Counted from the stretch's first letter, positions 27,920-36,672 are shown. The stretch is DNA of 64,000 nt from Mycetocola manganoxydans (GCF_003667545.1 NZ_RCUV01000003.1:284307-348306), one strand, 5' to 3'. Notes: generated from the sequence alone by a model not told the origin. Program-made: numbers and translations.

Positions 27920-28774
27920 CTACAGGTCCAGGCGGCGGCCGAAGCTCCGGGAGGCGCGAGGCCGCGGGGAGCAGAACGCCTCATCGCCGAGGCGCACGAT
28001 CTCGTGCGGCTGCAGCCCGGCGGCGGTTCCGTAGTCCTCGAGCGAGGCGAATCCACCACGCTTCGTCCGCTCGGCGATGAGCGCTTTGGCCTTCCTGCGG
28101 TCCATTCCACTGAGCCGGGACAGTTCCCGCTGGCTGGCCGTGTTCACATCGACGAGGTCCTCGGGCGAAGCGGATGCCGTCGGCCTGCTCGGAGTCGCTG
28201 CCGGGGCTGCGGTACGCGCGGGTGTTTTTGCTGCCGCGGTGGCGCTGGGTGCCGTCCGCCGCGGCGTTCTCGTGCGCCGCGACCGGCCCGACGTGCTGCC
28301 AGAGGTCGGGGAATCGAGGTAGTCGTCGCGGTCGGTGCCGGCCGCGCCGAGGAGCTCTTCCGCTTCCTCCGGGATCGCGGCGGCGCGCTGCCGTGGTCCG
28401 GAGTGCCGGATTCGTCGGTTCTTCCCGTCCGCGCGCGTTCCGGCGATCGTCAGCCCGTTCTCGCGGCGCGCCCAGAGCAGGGTGAGCCAGGCGGGGTTCG
28501 CGATGAGCGCGTGGACGAGGATGACGAGCGAGAGCGTCCCCTGCAGGATGCCGTTCTCCATCGCCCCGAAGACGATCGCGGCGATCCCGTAACCGACGCC
28601 GGCGATCCACCACTGTGGCCGCCTGCTGATGCCAGCGATGATCATGAAGCCCAGCCACGCGAGCGCTCCGCTCGGTACCAGGACGAGGAGCAACCACGAG
28701 CTTGCGCCGATCAGCCACCGGGTGGTGGGCGCGTTCGACGGCGCTTTCCCGTCTCGGCGTTGCGCGTTGGACAT
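27920..28774 (-). CDS. Membrane protein with C-terminal helix-hairpin-helix (ComEA-like) domain
   Basis: A 284-residue protein, last in the Ycf46 operon. The N-terminal half has about three membrane spans (WLLLVLVPSGALAWLGFMII, WWIAGVGYGIAAIVFGAM, and LVILVHALIANPAWLTLLW). A basic, Ala/Pro/Thr-rich linker follows, and residues 210-265 form a helix-hairpin-helix domain: VDVNTASQRELSRLSGMDR and GGFASLEDYGTAAGL. This hairpin usually grips DNA backbone, but in ComEA-type proteins it may serve other contacts; here it would face the cytoplasm or outside depending on topology, which cannot be decided. It starts nine bases after the Ycf35-like gene. Confidence 0.75.
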   Translation of the reverse strand: MSNAQRRDGKAPSNAPTTRWLIGASSWLLLVLVPSGALAWLGFMIIAGISRRPQWWIAGVGYGIAAIVFGAMENGILQGTLSLVILVHALIANPAWLTLLWARRENGLTIAGTRADGKNRRIRHSGPRQRAAAIPEEAEELLGAAGTDRDDYLDSPTSGSTSGRSRRTRTPRRTAPSATAAAKTPARTAAPAATPSRPTASASPEDLVDVNTASQRELSRLSGMDRRKAKALIAERTKRGGFASLEDYGTAAGLQPHEIVRLGDEAFCSPRPRASRSFGRRLDL

Positions 28775-28782
28775 GGGGTTCC

Positions 28783-29277
28783 TTAGGCCTCGGCGCGCAC
28801 GTTGAGCACCATGGTGACGGTGTCGTCTGCTTCGCGGGTCTCGGAGACGAGGTCGAAGCCGGAGCTGTCGGCGCGGGAGCGGATCTTCTCGGCGACGGCC
28901 TGCTGGACCATCGCGGCGTACTCGCCGTCGAGCCGCTGAAGCAGATCCGCGGCGGTCGCTTCGGTCACCGTGTGGCCGTCGGTGCTTTCGACGTGTGCTT
29001 CCCACACGTCGTCGTCGGTGAGCGTCATCGTGAGTAGAACGCCGTCCACCTCCGCCGTCACGCGAGTCGCTGACACCGTGATGTCCGACGCGCCGAGGTT
29101 CGTCAAGGCGCGGGCGAGGAGGGTGCTGTCTTTCATCCGGGTACGCACTCGGAGCGACGGCGCCGGGGCGGAGCTCGTGTCTGATTTCGCCATCGTCGCG
29201 GCGCCGATCGCACCGACACCTCCGGCAGCGGCCGCTGCCGCGAGCGCAATGGGGAGAAGGACAAGGGTTACGCTCAT
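28783..29277 (-). CDS. Membrane-anchored Ycf35/DUF1257-like protein
   Basis: A 164-residue protein with one N-terminal hydrophobic segment (VTLVLLPIALAAAAAAGGVG) and a soluble domain. The domain resembles DUF1257 (Ycf35): SLRVRTRMKDSTLLARALTN matches the family start, in which short T-x-I-K-D-type strands lead into a helix, and the end VQQAVAEKIRSRADSSGFDL plus VSETREADDTVTMVLNV matches the family's closing helix and strand. The match is by eye and from memory, so it is moderate. Position inside a Ycf46, DUF2997 and radical SAM operon, where Ycf35 commonly stands, supports it. The usual family members are soluble; the membrane anchor is unusual. Its ATG overlaps the preceding stop. Confidence 0.6.
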   Translation of the reverse strand: MSVTLVLLPIALAAAAAAGGVGAIGAATMAKSDTSSAPAPSLRVRTRMKDSTLLARALTNLGASDITVSATRVTAEVDGVLLTMTLTDDDVWEAHVESTDGHTVTEATAADLLQRLDGEYAAMVQQAVAEKIRSRADSSGFDLVSETREADDTVTMVLNVRAEA

Positions 29278-29990
29278 GCGCGTCTCGCTTTCGGGGAGGG
29301 CCGGTCCTGTCGGGGACCGAGGTCGTGCAGAAGATTTTCGAGGGCGGCGTCGTCGGCCCAGCCGTTGACGTCGACCCGGCCGTCGGGGTGGATGCGGATC
29401 TCGAGCCGGTCGAGGCCACCGCCGTTCTCGATCCGGGCGACCTCGTCGGCGTACGCCGGGGTCAGCGCGCGGATGCCCTGATTGGTCGATCCGAGCCACG
29501 GCCGCACCGGGTCCGGTCGATCCCGGAGGTAGGGTCCGTCGATGAGCAGGTCCGTCGCGGCGAGAAGCCGGGCGATGTCGGAGCGGTCCGCCGACCACTC
29601 GGTGAGCAGCTCGAGCGGATAACCGGTGAACGTCATCACGGTGAGACCGGCGTCGCGGAACGCCTCGGCGATCGTGGCGAGCGCGGCCGCCTGATCGAAT
29701 GGTTCGCCGCCGAGAAGGGTGATTCCCTCGACGCCGGCGCCGACGGCATCCGTCACGAATCGCTCGGCCAGCGAGGCGGTCTCGTCGACCAGCCCGCCGA
29801 TCGACGTCCAGAGGTGAGGGTTGAAGCAACCGGGGCACCGCACGCTGCAGCCCTGCACCCAGAGCGCCGATCGCAGCCCGGGCCCTTCGGCGGCGGTCGC
29901 CGGCAGGAACCGCGACCAGCGCAGTTCGGTCCCCGGGCGCTCCGCCGGCTGGACGGTGCCGAGCGTGCTCGGCGGGGAGAGCAGGGTCAT
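29274..29990 (-). CDS. Radical SAM activating enzyme-like protein (NrdG/PflA type)
   Basis: A 238-residue short radical SAM protein. The 4Fe-4S site is C-x3-C-x2-C at Cys48, Cys52 and Cys55 within WVQGCSVRCPGCFNPHLW, and GGEPFDQAAALATIAEAF gives the SAM-binding G-G-E motif. This is the size and pattern of ribonucleotide reductase or glycyl-radical activases, but no reductase gene is adjacent. An extra C-terminal stretch (RLEIRIHPDGRVDVNGWADD) resembles the beta-hairpin pattern of the DUF2997 protein encoded just upstream, as if the two share a partner. It is coupled to both neighbours by four-base overlaps. Confidence 0.82.
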   Translation of the reverse strand: MTLLSPPSTLGTVQPAERPGTELRWSRFLPATAAEGPGLRSALWVQGCSVRCPGCFNPHLWTSIGGLVDETASLAERFVTDAVGAGVEGITLLGGEPFDQAAALATIAEAFRDAGLTVMTFTGYPLELLTEWSADRSDIARLLAATDLLIDGPYLRDRPDPVRPWLGSTNQGIRALTPAYADEVARIENGGGLDRLEIRIHPDGRVDVNGWADDAALENLLHDLGPRQDRPSPKARRA

Positions 29991-30199
29991 CGCGCGTCGT
30001 CCCAGTTGCGCGTCGTGATCTCGGCTTCGACGGCCGATTGAGAGTAGGCGTCGGTGAACGACGAGTCGGTCGTCTTGGCTTCGAGCAGGTCCTCGAGCAC
30101 CGAGATGTAATCGAGGCATTCGCTGCCGTACATCCCGATCGTTTCAGCGTGCACGGTGCCGTCTGGCCGCACCTGGACGATGAGCTGTTTGTCTGCCAT
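29987..30199 (-). CDS. DUF2997 domain-containing protein
   Basis: A 70-residue protein of the DUF2997 family: an N-terminal beta hairpin (LIVQVRPDGTVHAETIG) is followed by the characteristic G-S-x-C-L-D turn and helix (YGSECLDYISVLEDLLEAK). The invariant cysteine of this family is present at position 28. Its biochemical role is unknown. In cyanobacteria and other phyla the family is encoded beside Ycf46 and Ycf35, which is the case here. It overlaps the radical SAM gene by four bases and lies 50 bases after the AAA gene. Confidence 0.85.
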   Translation of the reverse strand: MADKQLIVQVRPDGTVHAETIGMYGSECLDYISVLEDLLEAKTTDSSFTDAYSQSAVEAEITTRNWDDAR

Positions 30200-30249
30200 G
30201 ACCTGTCCTTCTGGTTTCGTCTGTCGGAGAAGCGGATGCCGCGGGGCGG

Positions 30250-31884
30250 CTAGAAGTCGACGGTGCGTCCGCCGCGGTGGCTGGAGAGGCCGGAGCTCGT
30301 TGCCCCGATCGCCCCGGCCAGGTCGACAGCGTCTTCGTCGGCGTCGATGTCTTCGCGTCCGGTGGCTCGGACGGCGCGGACTTCGGCCCATTCGCGGATC
30401 GCCTGTACCTCCTCCGCTTGCGTCACGGCAAGCGGGATCATGTTGGTGATGGCTGTCTCGAGGTCATCCAGGGTGGCCGGGCGGCGTTCGGCGAACGCTT
30501 CGTACAGGGCGACGATGACGGCCTGTTCGATCTCGGCGCCGGAGTAGTTCTCACTCACGTCGACGAGCCTCTCGATACCGGCCGGGTCGATGCTGCTGAG
30601 CCCGTTACCGGCCGTCGCGTTCGATGCCAGCTGGATCGACCAGATCGCCCGGCGCTCGACGGCGGTCGGCAGGTCGACGAAGAAGATCTCGTCGAAGCGG
30701 CCCTTGCGCATGAACTCCGGCGGAAGCGAGTCGATGTTGTTCGCCGTCGCGACGACGAACACCGGATGCTTCTTCTCCTGCATCCAGGTGAGGAAATAGC
30801 CGAAGACGCGAGCGGTGGTGCCCGAGTCGCCCGTGCCTGTCGTGTTCGAGAAACCCTTTTCGATTTCATCGACCCAGAGGATGCACGGCGCGACCGCTTC
30901 GGCGGTGGCGAGCGCCGTGCGGAGGTTCTGCTCCGACGAACCGACGAGGCCGGAGAAGATCCGGCCGATGTCGAGCCGCAGCAGCGGCAGACCCCATGAT
31001 GCTGCCATCGCCTTCGCGGTGAGCGACTTTCCACAACCGGGAACGCCCGTGATGAGCACGCCCTTCGGCGCCGGGAGCCCGAACTGCTCGGCTTCAGCGA
31101 GCCAGGATCCGTCTCGGCGGGAGAGCCAGCGTTTGAGGTTATTGAGGCCGCCGACCGAGTCGAGGTCGAGGGCTTTGGTCACGAAGTCGAGCACTCCGGA
31201 CTTGCTCACGATCTGGCGTTTCTCGTCCAGAACGATGGTGATGTCGCTCGGGGTGAGTTTGCCGTCGTCGACCATCGCGCGGGCGAACGCGTTCTCTGCT
31301 TCCGACATGGTCAGGCCGCGGGCGGCCTGCACGAGGTTCTCCAGGTCCTTCGCCTCAGCGGTGACCTTGATCCGTCCGCCACCGGAGGCGTTGTTCTCGA
31401 TCATCGTGTCGAGCATGGCGCGGAGTTCGTCGGTGTCCGGCAGGGGGAACTCGACGACGTGGCTGAGCTTGTCCAGCTCGGGCGGGATGCATCGGACGGG
31501 GGCCGTCACGATGAGCGCTCGCGCGGCATCCCCGTGTCGAAGTTCGAGGACGGTCTCGCGCACCTTGCGGATGATGACCGGGTCGCCTGGGCGCTGGTCC
31601 GAGCCGAAGTAGGCGTGCAGGTCGCAGAACACGAACACGGCGTTGTCGGGGATACCGACGATGTGGTCGAGGGCGCGCGCCGGTGTCGACGTGTTGCCGA
31701 CGGCTTTGGCGTCGGGGCCGATGAGCCCGGTCGCCGAGGTCCAGGTCCAGACGTCGCGGGGGCGGCGGAGCGCTCCGGCGGCGGTGCGGATCGCCTCCTG
31801 CACCCGGACCTCCTCGCTCGTCTCGATGTAGAGCAGCGGCAGGCGGGCTTTGAAGGCCTGGTCGAGCGTGTCGATGAAACTCAT
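30250..31884 (-). CDS. ycf46: Ycf46-type AAA ATPase
   Basis: A 544-residue protein matching the Ycf46 family along its length. The N-terminal part ([18 protein letters not shown], then [20 protein letters not shown]) is followed by [19 protein letters not shown], the strongly conserved linker before the AAA module. The ATPase has Walker A GVPGCGKS near 280, Walker [13 protein letters not shown] near 336, and [14 protein letters not shown] with the arginine finger. Ycf46 is encoded in plastids and cyanobacteria, where it is tied to photosynthetic or inorganic-carbon regulation; its role in a non-photosynthetic actinobacterium is unknown. It starts inside the stop of the membrane protein gene (ATGA). 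Confidence 0.92.
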   Translation of the reverse strand: MSFIDTLDQAFKARLPLLYIETSEEVRVQEAIRTAAGALRRPRDVWTWTSATGLIGPDAKAVGNTSTPARALDHIVGIPDNAVFVFCDLHAYFGSDQRPGDPVIIRKVRETVLELRHGDAARALIVTAPVRCIPPELDKLSHVVEFPLPDTDELRAMLDTMIENNASGGGRIKVTAEAKDLENLVQAARGLTMSEAENAFARAMVDDGKLTPSDITIVLDEKRQIVSKSGVLDFVTKALDLDSVGGLNNLKRWLSRRDGSWLAEAEQFGLPAPKGVLITGVPGCGKSLTAKAMAASWGLPLLRLDIGRIFSGLVGSSEQNLRTALATAEAVAPCILWVDEIEKGFSNTTGTGDSGTTARVFGYFLTWMQEKKHPVFVVATANNIDSLPPEFMRKGRFDEIFFVDLPTAVERRAIWSIQLASNATAGNGLSSIDPAGIERLVDVSENYSGAEIEQAVIVALYEAFAERRPATLDDLETAITNMIPLAVTQAEEVQAIREWAEVRAVRATGREDIDADEDAVDLAGAIGATSSGLSSHRGGRTVDF

Positions 31885-32789
31885 TCGCGTGGCGTTCCTC
31901 TCGTGGGGCGGGATGCCGTCGTGTCGGGTGCCGGCTGGGCGGGGAGCGCTGCCGGGGTGGGAGTCGGATCAGGGGAGGCGGGGTCCGGGGTCGGCTCCAC
32001 CGGAGCATCCGTCGCCAGTTCGTCGATATCGATCGTCCACGCCCCGTTTTCGGCGTCGGATTCGATGGTGAAGTAGACGCCCCCGTCGGCCGGCTGCCAG
32101 GACAGGCGTTCGTTGACGTCACCGGACTCGATGATCGGGCGGTCGGATTCACCGCCGGCGGTCTGGATGGTGACGTAGAACAGTCCGTCGCCCTTGTGCT
32201 GGAACCGGGCGCTGACGGCGTCGCCGCGGTAGACCAGGAAGGCGTCGCCCTTGCCGCCGACGATTCCGTCGGTGATCTCCTCGACCTCGGTCTTCTCCAG
32301 GGTGAGGGACCAGTCTCCGTCTGCCTCGACCCAGAGCTCGAGGACGCCGTTGCCGGGGAGGACGGGGACTCGGTCGTCCATCCGGATGTAGCTGATGAGG
32401 TCCGGCCACTCCCGGTCGGCGTCGGGGTCGTTGGCGTCGTCGACGTTGGAGGCCGAGAGGACGATCCGGTCGTCCTCGGTGGAGCCTGGGCCGAGCGACG
32501 CGATGTACGGGTCCTGCTGGTGTTCCTCGAGCGGGATCCGGATCACGCCGTTACCTGTGCCGGACCACGTGTCGCCGTCCCGATCCTCGAACACGGTGGG
32601 ATCGGCCTCACGCCACGGGTACTCGGCCTCACCGAGAATGCCGAAGCCGTTGTCGCCGATGCCGACGTTGAGGTAGGTGTTGTAGGCGATACCGGCGAGG
32701 ATCAGGGCACCGACAACCCAGACAACAGCGGAGAACGAACGGATGCGCTGGCGGGCGCCGCTCGACGCAGTGATCTCCCCCGAACTCAC
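31881..32789 (-). CDS. Single-span membrane protein with duplicated beta-rich extracellular domain
   Basis: A 302-residue protein, first gene of the Ycf46 operon. After a short cytoplasmic N-terminus, one membrane span (VVWVVGALILAGIAYNTYL) leads to an outside part of about 190 residues with two related beta-sandwich-like units: one with GNGVIRIPLEEHQQDPYIAS, the next with GNGVLELWVEADGDWSLTLE followed by VSARFQHKGDGLFYVTIQT. A Pro/Thr/Ala-rich tail ends the protein. The GTG start follows GGAGGAA. No enzyme motif is seen; a sensor or scaffold role is guessed from its position ahead of the ATPase, with which it overlaps by four bases. Confidence 0.7.
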   Translation of the reverse strand: MSSGEITASSGARQRIRSFSAVVWVVGALILAGIAYNTYLNVGIGDNGFGILGEAEYPWREADPTVFEDRDGDTWSGTGNGVIRIPLEEHQQDPYIASLGPGSTEDDRIVLSASNVDDANDPDADREWPDLISYIRMDDRVPVLPGNGVLELWVEADGDWSLTLEKTEVEEITDGIVGGKGDAFLVYRGDAVSARFQHKGDGLFYVTIQTAGGESDRPIIESGDVNERLSWQPADGGVYFTIESDAENGAWTIDIDELATDAPVEPTPDPASPDPTPTPAALPAQPAPDTTASRPTRGTPRE

Positions 32790-32898
32790 GTTGCCATTCC
32801 TCCCCGCGTGCGCTGCACAGAAACCCAGACTAGTGGGAGCTGGCGCGGATCCGCGGGAGTTGGGATGGGCACCGCTCCCCATCCGCGGCGCTGCTGTC

Positions 32899-32973
32899 CG
32901 CGCCTTTTCACCGACTGCGGTCGGGATCACCCGGCGTGCCGAGTGAATTCGTCCGCAACGAGTGAAATCGCGG
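32899..32973. repeat. Palindromic repeat family A, copy 1
   Basis: A divergent copy of the about 73-base family A element, bounded by CGCCTTTTCACCGACTGCGG and GTGAAATCGCGGG. It lies in the space between the GDSL hydrolase gene (ends 32994) and the start of the Ycf46 operon. Confidence 0.7.
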
Positions 32974-32993
32974 GGACGCGAGCCGCACGTGCC

Positions 32994-33761
32994 TCAGTCG
33001 ATCGGCAGCAGCGTGGCGCGCTTTGCCGCACGTCCGTCGCCGGAGGAACGCCCGGTGACCCTGCGCCCGATCCACGGCAGCACGAACTCGCGGTAGTACG
33101 CGGCGGTGTTCCGGGAGCGGGGCCCGCCGACGGCATCCGCGACCTCCTCAACACCCCACTCTTCGGGCACGGGAACTCCGAGCGCTGTGAGCACGTTCGA
33201 CGCCACCCGGGCGTGGCCGAGAGCGTTCAGGTGCAGCTTGTCGACCGACCAGTAGCGGATGTCCGTGAGCGTCTCGTCTGCCCAGTTGTTGACGAGCGTG
33301 ACGGGAGTGTCGCGGAGTGCGGTGAGGACGGCATCCGCCAGCAGGTCACCGCGTCTCTGCATCAGCCCGCCCATCGGCAGGTGGCGGGACGGGTTGGCGC
33401 CGGCGAGCACGACCATGTGCAGTCCGTCGAGCTGAAGGGCGCGGCCGACGAGCTTCACCGTCTCGTCGACGACCCAGCTGATGGTGACGCGGGGGCGCAT
33501 GATGTCGTTGCCGCCGCCGTTGAAGGTCATCAGGTCGGGGTTGAGTGCGAGGGCCGGCTCGAGCTGCTCGGTGATGATCGGGCCGAGTTTGCGGCCACGG
33601 ATCGCGAGGTTGGCGTACCCGATCGGCTCGTCAGCGGCGGCCTGCAACCCCAGGGCGACGAAGTCGGCCCAACCGCGAACGCGGCCGTCGGGCAGTTCAT
33701 CGCCGACGCCTTCGGTGAAGCTGTCGCCGAGGGCAACGTAGCGGGAGAAGGGTGCGCTCAT
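32994..33761 (-). CDS. SGNH/GDSL hydrolase family protein
   Basis: A 255-residue esterase or lipase-like hydrolase. Block I is YVALGDSFTEGVGDE with the nucleophile Ser in G-D-S, block III is FNGGGNDIMRP (the oxyanion Asn in G-G-N-D), and block V is DKLHLNALGHARVA with the catalytic D-x-x-H. No signal peptide is visible, so it acts in the cytoplasm. Substrates of this family range from lipids to acetylated sugars. The start at 33761 begins two residues before the conserved strand; an upstream in-frame start at 33794 is less likely. Confidence 0.88.
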   Translation of the reverse strand: MSAPFSRYVALGDSFTEGVGDELPDGRVRGWADFVALGLQAAADEPIGYANLAIRGRKLGPIITEQLEPALALNPDLMTFNGGGNDIMRPRVTISWVVDETVKLVGRALQLDGLHMVVLAGANPSRHLPMGGLMQRRGDLLADAVLTALRDTPVTLVNNWADETLTDIRYWSVDKLHLNALGHARVASNVLTALGVPVPEEWGVEEVADAVGGPRSRNTAAYYREFVLPWIGRRVTGRSSGDGRAAKRATLLPID

Positions 33762-33874
33762 GTGATGGGTACTCCGAAACTGTGCGGCCCCCACCGGATG
33801 TGCCGGGCCGCTTCTCCATTATCGTCGGCGCTCCGGATGCTCCGTCTCCCGTTGACGGGGACGGCGCGGACAGG

Positions 33875-34549
33875 TCAGCCGCCGGCCGCGATCCGCTCGA
33901 GCTCCGGGCCCAGTCCGATGTCGACGACGACGAGCCGGCCGACGTATTCGGCGGCGGGCGCCAGCAGCAGCCCGGTCTTGCAGGCACCGAACGTGACCGT
34001 GACATCCGCAGGCAGAACGGTCGGGTCCGGCACACTGCCGTCGTCCGGATGGACTCCGCTCGGCAGGTCGACGGCGACCACGATCGGCGGATGCTCTCCC
34101 GCCAGCACGGGAAGGATCGCCGCGACGATCTCGCGCGCCCTCCCCCGCAACGCCGGGCTGAAACTCGTTCCGGTTCCGAGGATGCCGTCGACGATCACGT
34201 CGGATTCGCGCGCGACGGATGCCACGGCATCCGTCGCGGAGTCGGCCGACAGCATCCGTGCGCCCGCGTCGACCGCGGCGTCGCGACCGGCGTCGTGGAG
34301 GCGATCGGAGGTGGGCAGCACGGTGACGGCGATGCCGAGGCCGGCGAGTTCGGCGGCGGCGAAGAGCGCGTCGCCGCCGTTGTTGCCTGGACCGGCGAGA
34401 ACGAGAACCCGTGCGGTTTCGTCGGCGGGAAGAACCAGCCGGATCTCCCGGGCCAAAGCGGCGGCGGCACGCGCCATGAGCGGCACTCCCGCATCGAGGA
34501 GCGGCTGTTCGGCGGCGCGAACCTCCGCGGCGGTGTACGTCTCCATCAT
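33875..34549 (-). CDS. nnrE: NAD(P)H-hydrate epimerase (YjeF N-terminal domain)
   Basis: A 224-residue protein of the YjeF_N family, which epimerises damaged R-NAD(P)HX to the S form for repair. Visible marks are VLVLAGPGNNGGDALFAAAE (the N-N-G-G-D nucleotide loop), DVIVDGILGTGTSFSPALRG and VVAVDLPSGVHPDDG, followed by VTFGACKTGLLLAP. Many bacteria fuse this domain to the ADP-dependent NAD(P)HX dehydratase; here the reading frame ends after the epimerase, so the dehydratase must be encoded elsewhere. The start overlaps the stop of the zinc-finger gene. Confidence 0.9.
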   Translation of the reverse strand: MMETYTAAEVRAAEQPLLDAGVPLMARAAAALAREIRLVLPADETARVLVLAGPGNNGGDALFAAAELAGLGIAVTVLPTSDRLHDAGRDAAVDAGARMLSADSATDAVASVARESDVIVDGILGTGTSFSPALRGRAREIVAAILPVLAGEHPPIVVAVDLPSGVHPDDGSVPDPTVLPADVTVTFGACKTGLLLAPAAEYVGRLVVVDIGLGPELERIAAGG

Positions 34550-34908
34550 GCGATGCCGAGGATGTCGCGCCAGTTTTCTGGCACCCGGTCCGCCGGCCCC
34601 GGCGACGGCTGACTCTCCGGGCGGCTCGTCGGTTCGGCGAGCCTGGGTCCGAAGAACGTCTTCTGCTCGGGATAACTCCAGAACCAGTTCTCCCCCGGTT
34701 CGAAGCTCTGCATGATCGGATGCCCTGTCTCGGTGAAGTGCGCGGTCGCATGTTTGGAGGGCGACGTGTCGCAGCATCCGATGTGGGCACACAGCGCGCA
34801 CCGGCGCAGGTGCACCCACCAACCCGAAATCGCTTCGCAGTCGGGGCAGACGGTGCCGACGGGTGCGACGCTCGGGTCGATTCCGTCACGGCCGTCGTTG
34901 TCGGTCAT
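34546..34908 (-). CDS. UBP-type zinc finger protein
   Basis: A 120-residue protein with a ubiquitin-hydrolase-type zinc finger: CPDCEAISGWWVHLRRCALC, then HIGCCDTSPSKHATAHF and TGHPIMQSFEPGENWFWSYP. The Cys and His ligands of the fold are all present. Stand-alone UBP fingers are frequent in actinobacteria, where they cannot serve ubiquitin and their partner is unknown. A proline-rich C-terminal tail follows. It is coupled by overlap to the NnrE gene. Confidence 0.88.
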   Translation of the reverse strand: MTDNDGRDGIDPSVAPVGTVCPDCEAISGWWVHLRRCALCAHIGCCDTSPSKHATAHFTETGHPIMQSFEPGENWFWSYPEQKTFFGPRLAEPTSRPESQPSPGPADRVPENWRDILGIA

Positions 34909-34967
34909 GGTTCCCCCTCCCGATGGGAAGGAGCATACTCCCGGCGGCCCGCAGGCGAAACGGCGGG

Positions 34968-35792
34968 TTAGAGTCGGGCGTACTTCGCGCGGGCGAAGCA
35001 GTACACGCCGTACGCCATGAGTCCGAGTGCAACGACGGTGAGGATCACCGGTCCGAGCGGCAGCTCGACGAGCGACTTGAGTGCGCCGTCGAGACCGGTC
35101 GCTTCGCTGGGGTCCGAGGTGAGGGCGGCGACGCCGAACAGGATCCCGACGACCGAGATCGCGATGCCCTTGGCGATGTAGCCGACCCGGCCGAGGGTGG
35201 CGATCGTGCGGCCGGTCTTGCCGTCTGGGGCGGAAATGTCCTGCAGGAACTTCTTCTTCGCGCCCTTGACGATGAAGTAGACGCCGACGGCGAGCACGCC
35301 GAGACCGAGGATCACCACGAGAAACACACCACCGGGTGATGAAAGCAGTGTCGCGGTGATGCCCTGCGTCTGGCCGGAACTGTCGCTTCCACTGCCCATC
35401 GCAACGCTGGCCGCGGAGAACCCGATCGCGAGATAGGCGACCGCTTTGCCGCCTTCCTTGGCACGATCGGCCCAGGCGTCCTTGTCGGTGCCCTGAACGA
35501 GGAACGCTTCGAGCACCTGGAACAAGCCGAGTGCGAAGAGCCCGATAGCGACGACCCAGAGAAGGAACACTCCGCCCGGGCTCGACGCGAGTCCGCTCAA
35601 CGCACCGCCCTGGTCGGCTTCGCCGCCCGATCCGAAGGCGACGCCGAGTGCGATCCCGCCGATGAGCAGGTGCAGCAGACCGTTGACCGCGAACCCGGTG
35701 CGGGCGGCGAGCTGGAAGGCACGGTTGTCCTGCAACCGGGAGGCAGCGGACCGGGCGGACGCCGTGGACGACGAGGAAGAAGAGTGGGACAT
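34968..35792 (-). CDS. DUF1206 membrane protein
   Basis: A 274-residue integral membrane protein with about six spans arranged as three repeats of a two-helix unit. Each repeat starts with a G-[FY]-x-A-x-G-like helix (ARTGFAVNGLLHLLIGGIA; KAVAYLAIGFSAASVAMG; RVGYIAKGIAISVVGILFG) and two carry the SSPGGVFL loop. The Ser-rich N-terminus is cytoplasmic. Function is unknown. TAGGGT seven bases before the ATG suggests a leaderless or nearly leaderless transcript. Confidence 0.85.
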   Translation of the reverse strand: MSHSSSSSSTASARSAASRLQDNRAFQLAARTGFAVNGLLHLLIGGIALGVAFGSGGEADQGGALSGLASSPGGVFLLWVVAIGLFALGLFQVLEAFLVQGTDKDAWADRAKEGGKAVAYLAIGFSAASVAMGSGSDSSGQTQGITATLLSSPGGVFLVVILGLGVLAVGVYFIVKGAKKKFLQDISAPDGKTGRTIATLGRVGYIAKGIAISVVGILFGVAALTSDPSEATGLDGALKSLVELPLGPVILTVVALGLMAYGVYCFARAKYARL

Positions 35793-35863
35793 GGCTTTCA
35801 CCCTAGGCGGGTTGGCGGCTACCTCCCTGCCCCTTGCGATCCGCGCAACTCGTCAGATTCGCG

Positions 35864-36655
35864 TCAGCCCTCACGAAGGAACGCCAGCGCGGCCTGCCGG
35901 AAGTCTTTCGACGTCGGGGCGTTGAAGTGGTTCCGGCCCGGGATCTCGAAGAACGTCCCGTTCGGCGCGGATTCGGCGAGAGTGCGCGACTTCTCGAGGA
36001 TGGAGTCCTCGGTCCCTGTGGCGAAAAGCACCGGTTGCCGTGGTGGATTTTCCGGGTCGGGCTGCGCTCCCCCGCGCATCCCCTCGACGAGCGAGATCAG
36101 GGCTGGGAGGTCATTGCCCGGGATGCCGCCGGCCATCGTCACGTAAGCGGCGGTCAGTTTGTCGGTGGGCGGCACTCCGGTCTCGATGCTTGCCCATGCT
36201 TCGTCGACCCGGAACCGGGTCAGCGGGTCACCGTCCGGGATGCCGCCGAGCACGGCTCGCGTGATCCGGCCCGGCAGGTCGAGACAGGCCTGCCAGCCGA
36301 CCCGGGCCCCGAGCGAGTACCCGACGAACAATGCCTCGTCGATGAGGAACGTGTCGAGCACATCGAGAAGATCATCGACGAGAAGCGGCATCGTGTACGC
36401 ATCCGGTGTGTGCGGTTTCCCGCTCGCACCGTGCCCGCGCTGGTCGATCGCGAGAACCCGGTAGCCGGCACGGCTGAGCACGCGGGTCCAGCCGGCGAGG
36501 TGCCAGTTGAGCAGGGCGCCGGAGGCGAAGCCGTGCACGAGCACGACCGGTTGCCCGGCCGGGTCACCGAACTCGTAGGTCGCGATCCGGATGTTGTCCT
36601 TCGCCAGCACGAACCGGGGGTCTGGTGATTCTGGCAGCACGGGCATGGTCCCCAT
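35864..36655 (-). CDS. Alpha/beta hydrolase
   Basis: A 263-residue alpha/beta hydrolase fold protein. VVLVHGFASGALLNW contains the oxyanion H-G motif, VLAIDQRGHGASGKP the family D-x-R-G-x-G-x-S segment, and VGYSLGAR the nucleophile elbow (Ser near 113). The catalytic His lies in PGRNHFNAP near the end. No signal peptide is seen. The substrate is unknown. A second in-frame ATG three codons later (36646) is equally possible as start. Confidence 0.85.
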   Translation of the reverse strand: MGTMPVLPESPDPRFVLAKDNIRIATYEFGDPAGQPVVLVHGFASGALLNWHLAGWTRVLSRAGYRVLAIDQRGHGASGKPHTPDAYTMPLLVDDLLDVLDTFLIDEALFVGYSLGARVGWQACLDLPGRITRAVLGGIPDGDPLTRFRVDEAWASIETGVPPTDKLTAAYVTMAGGIPGNDLPALISLVEGMRGGAQPDPENPPRQPVLFATGTEDSILEKSRTLAESAPNGTFFEIPGRNHFNAPTSKDFRQAALAFLREG

Positions 36656-36672
36656 TATTGCGGCAACGACGA

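Noticed and set aside
32196..34715. Plus-strand 839-residue frame over the GDSL, NnrE and membrane protein genes
   Set aside because: It crosses several real genes and repeat A copy 1 and has no domain.
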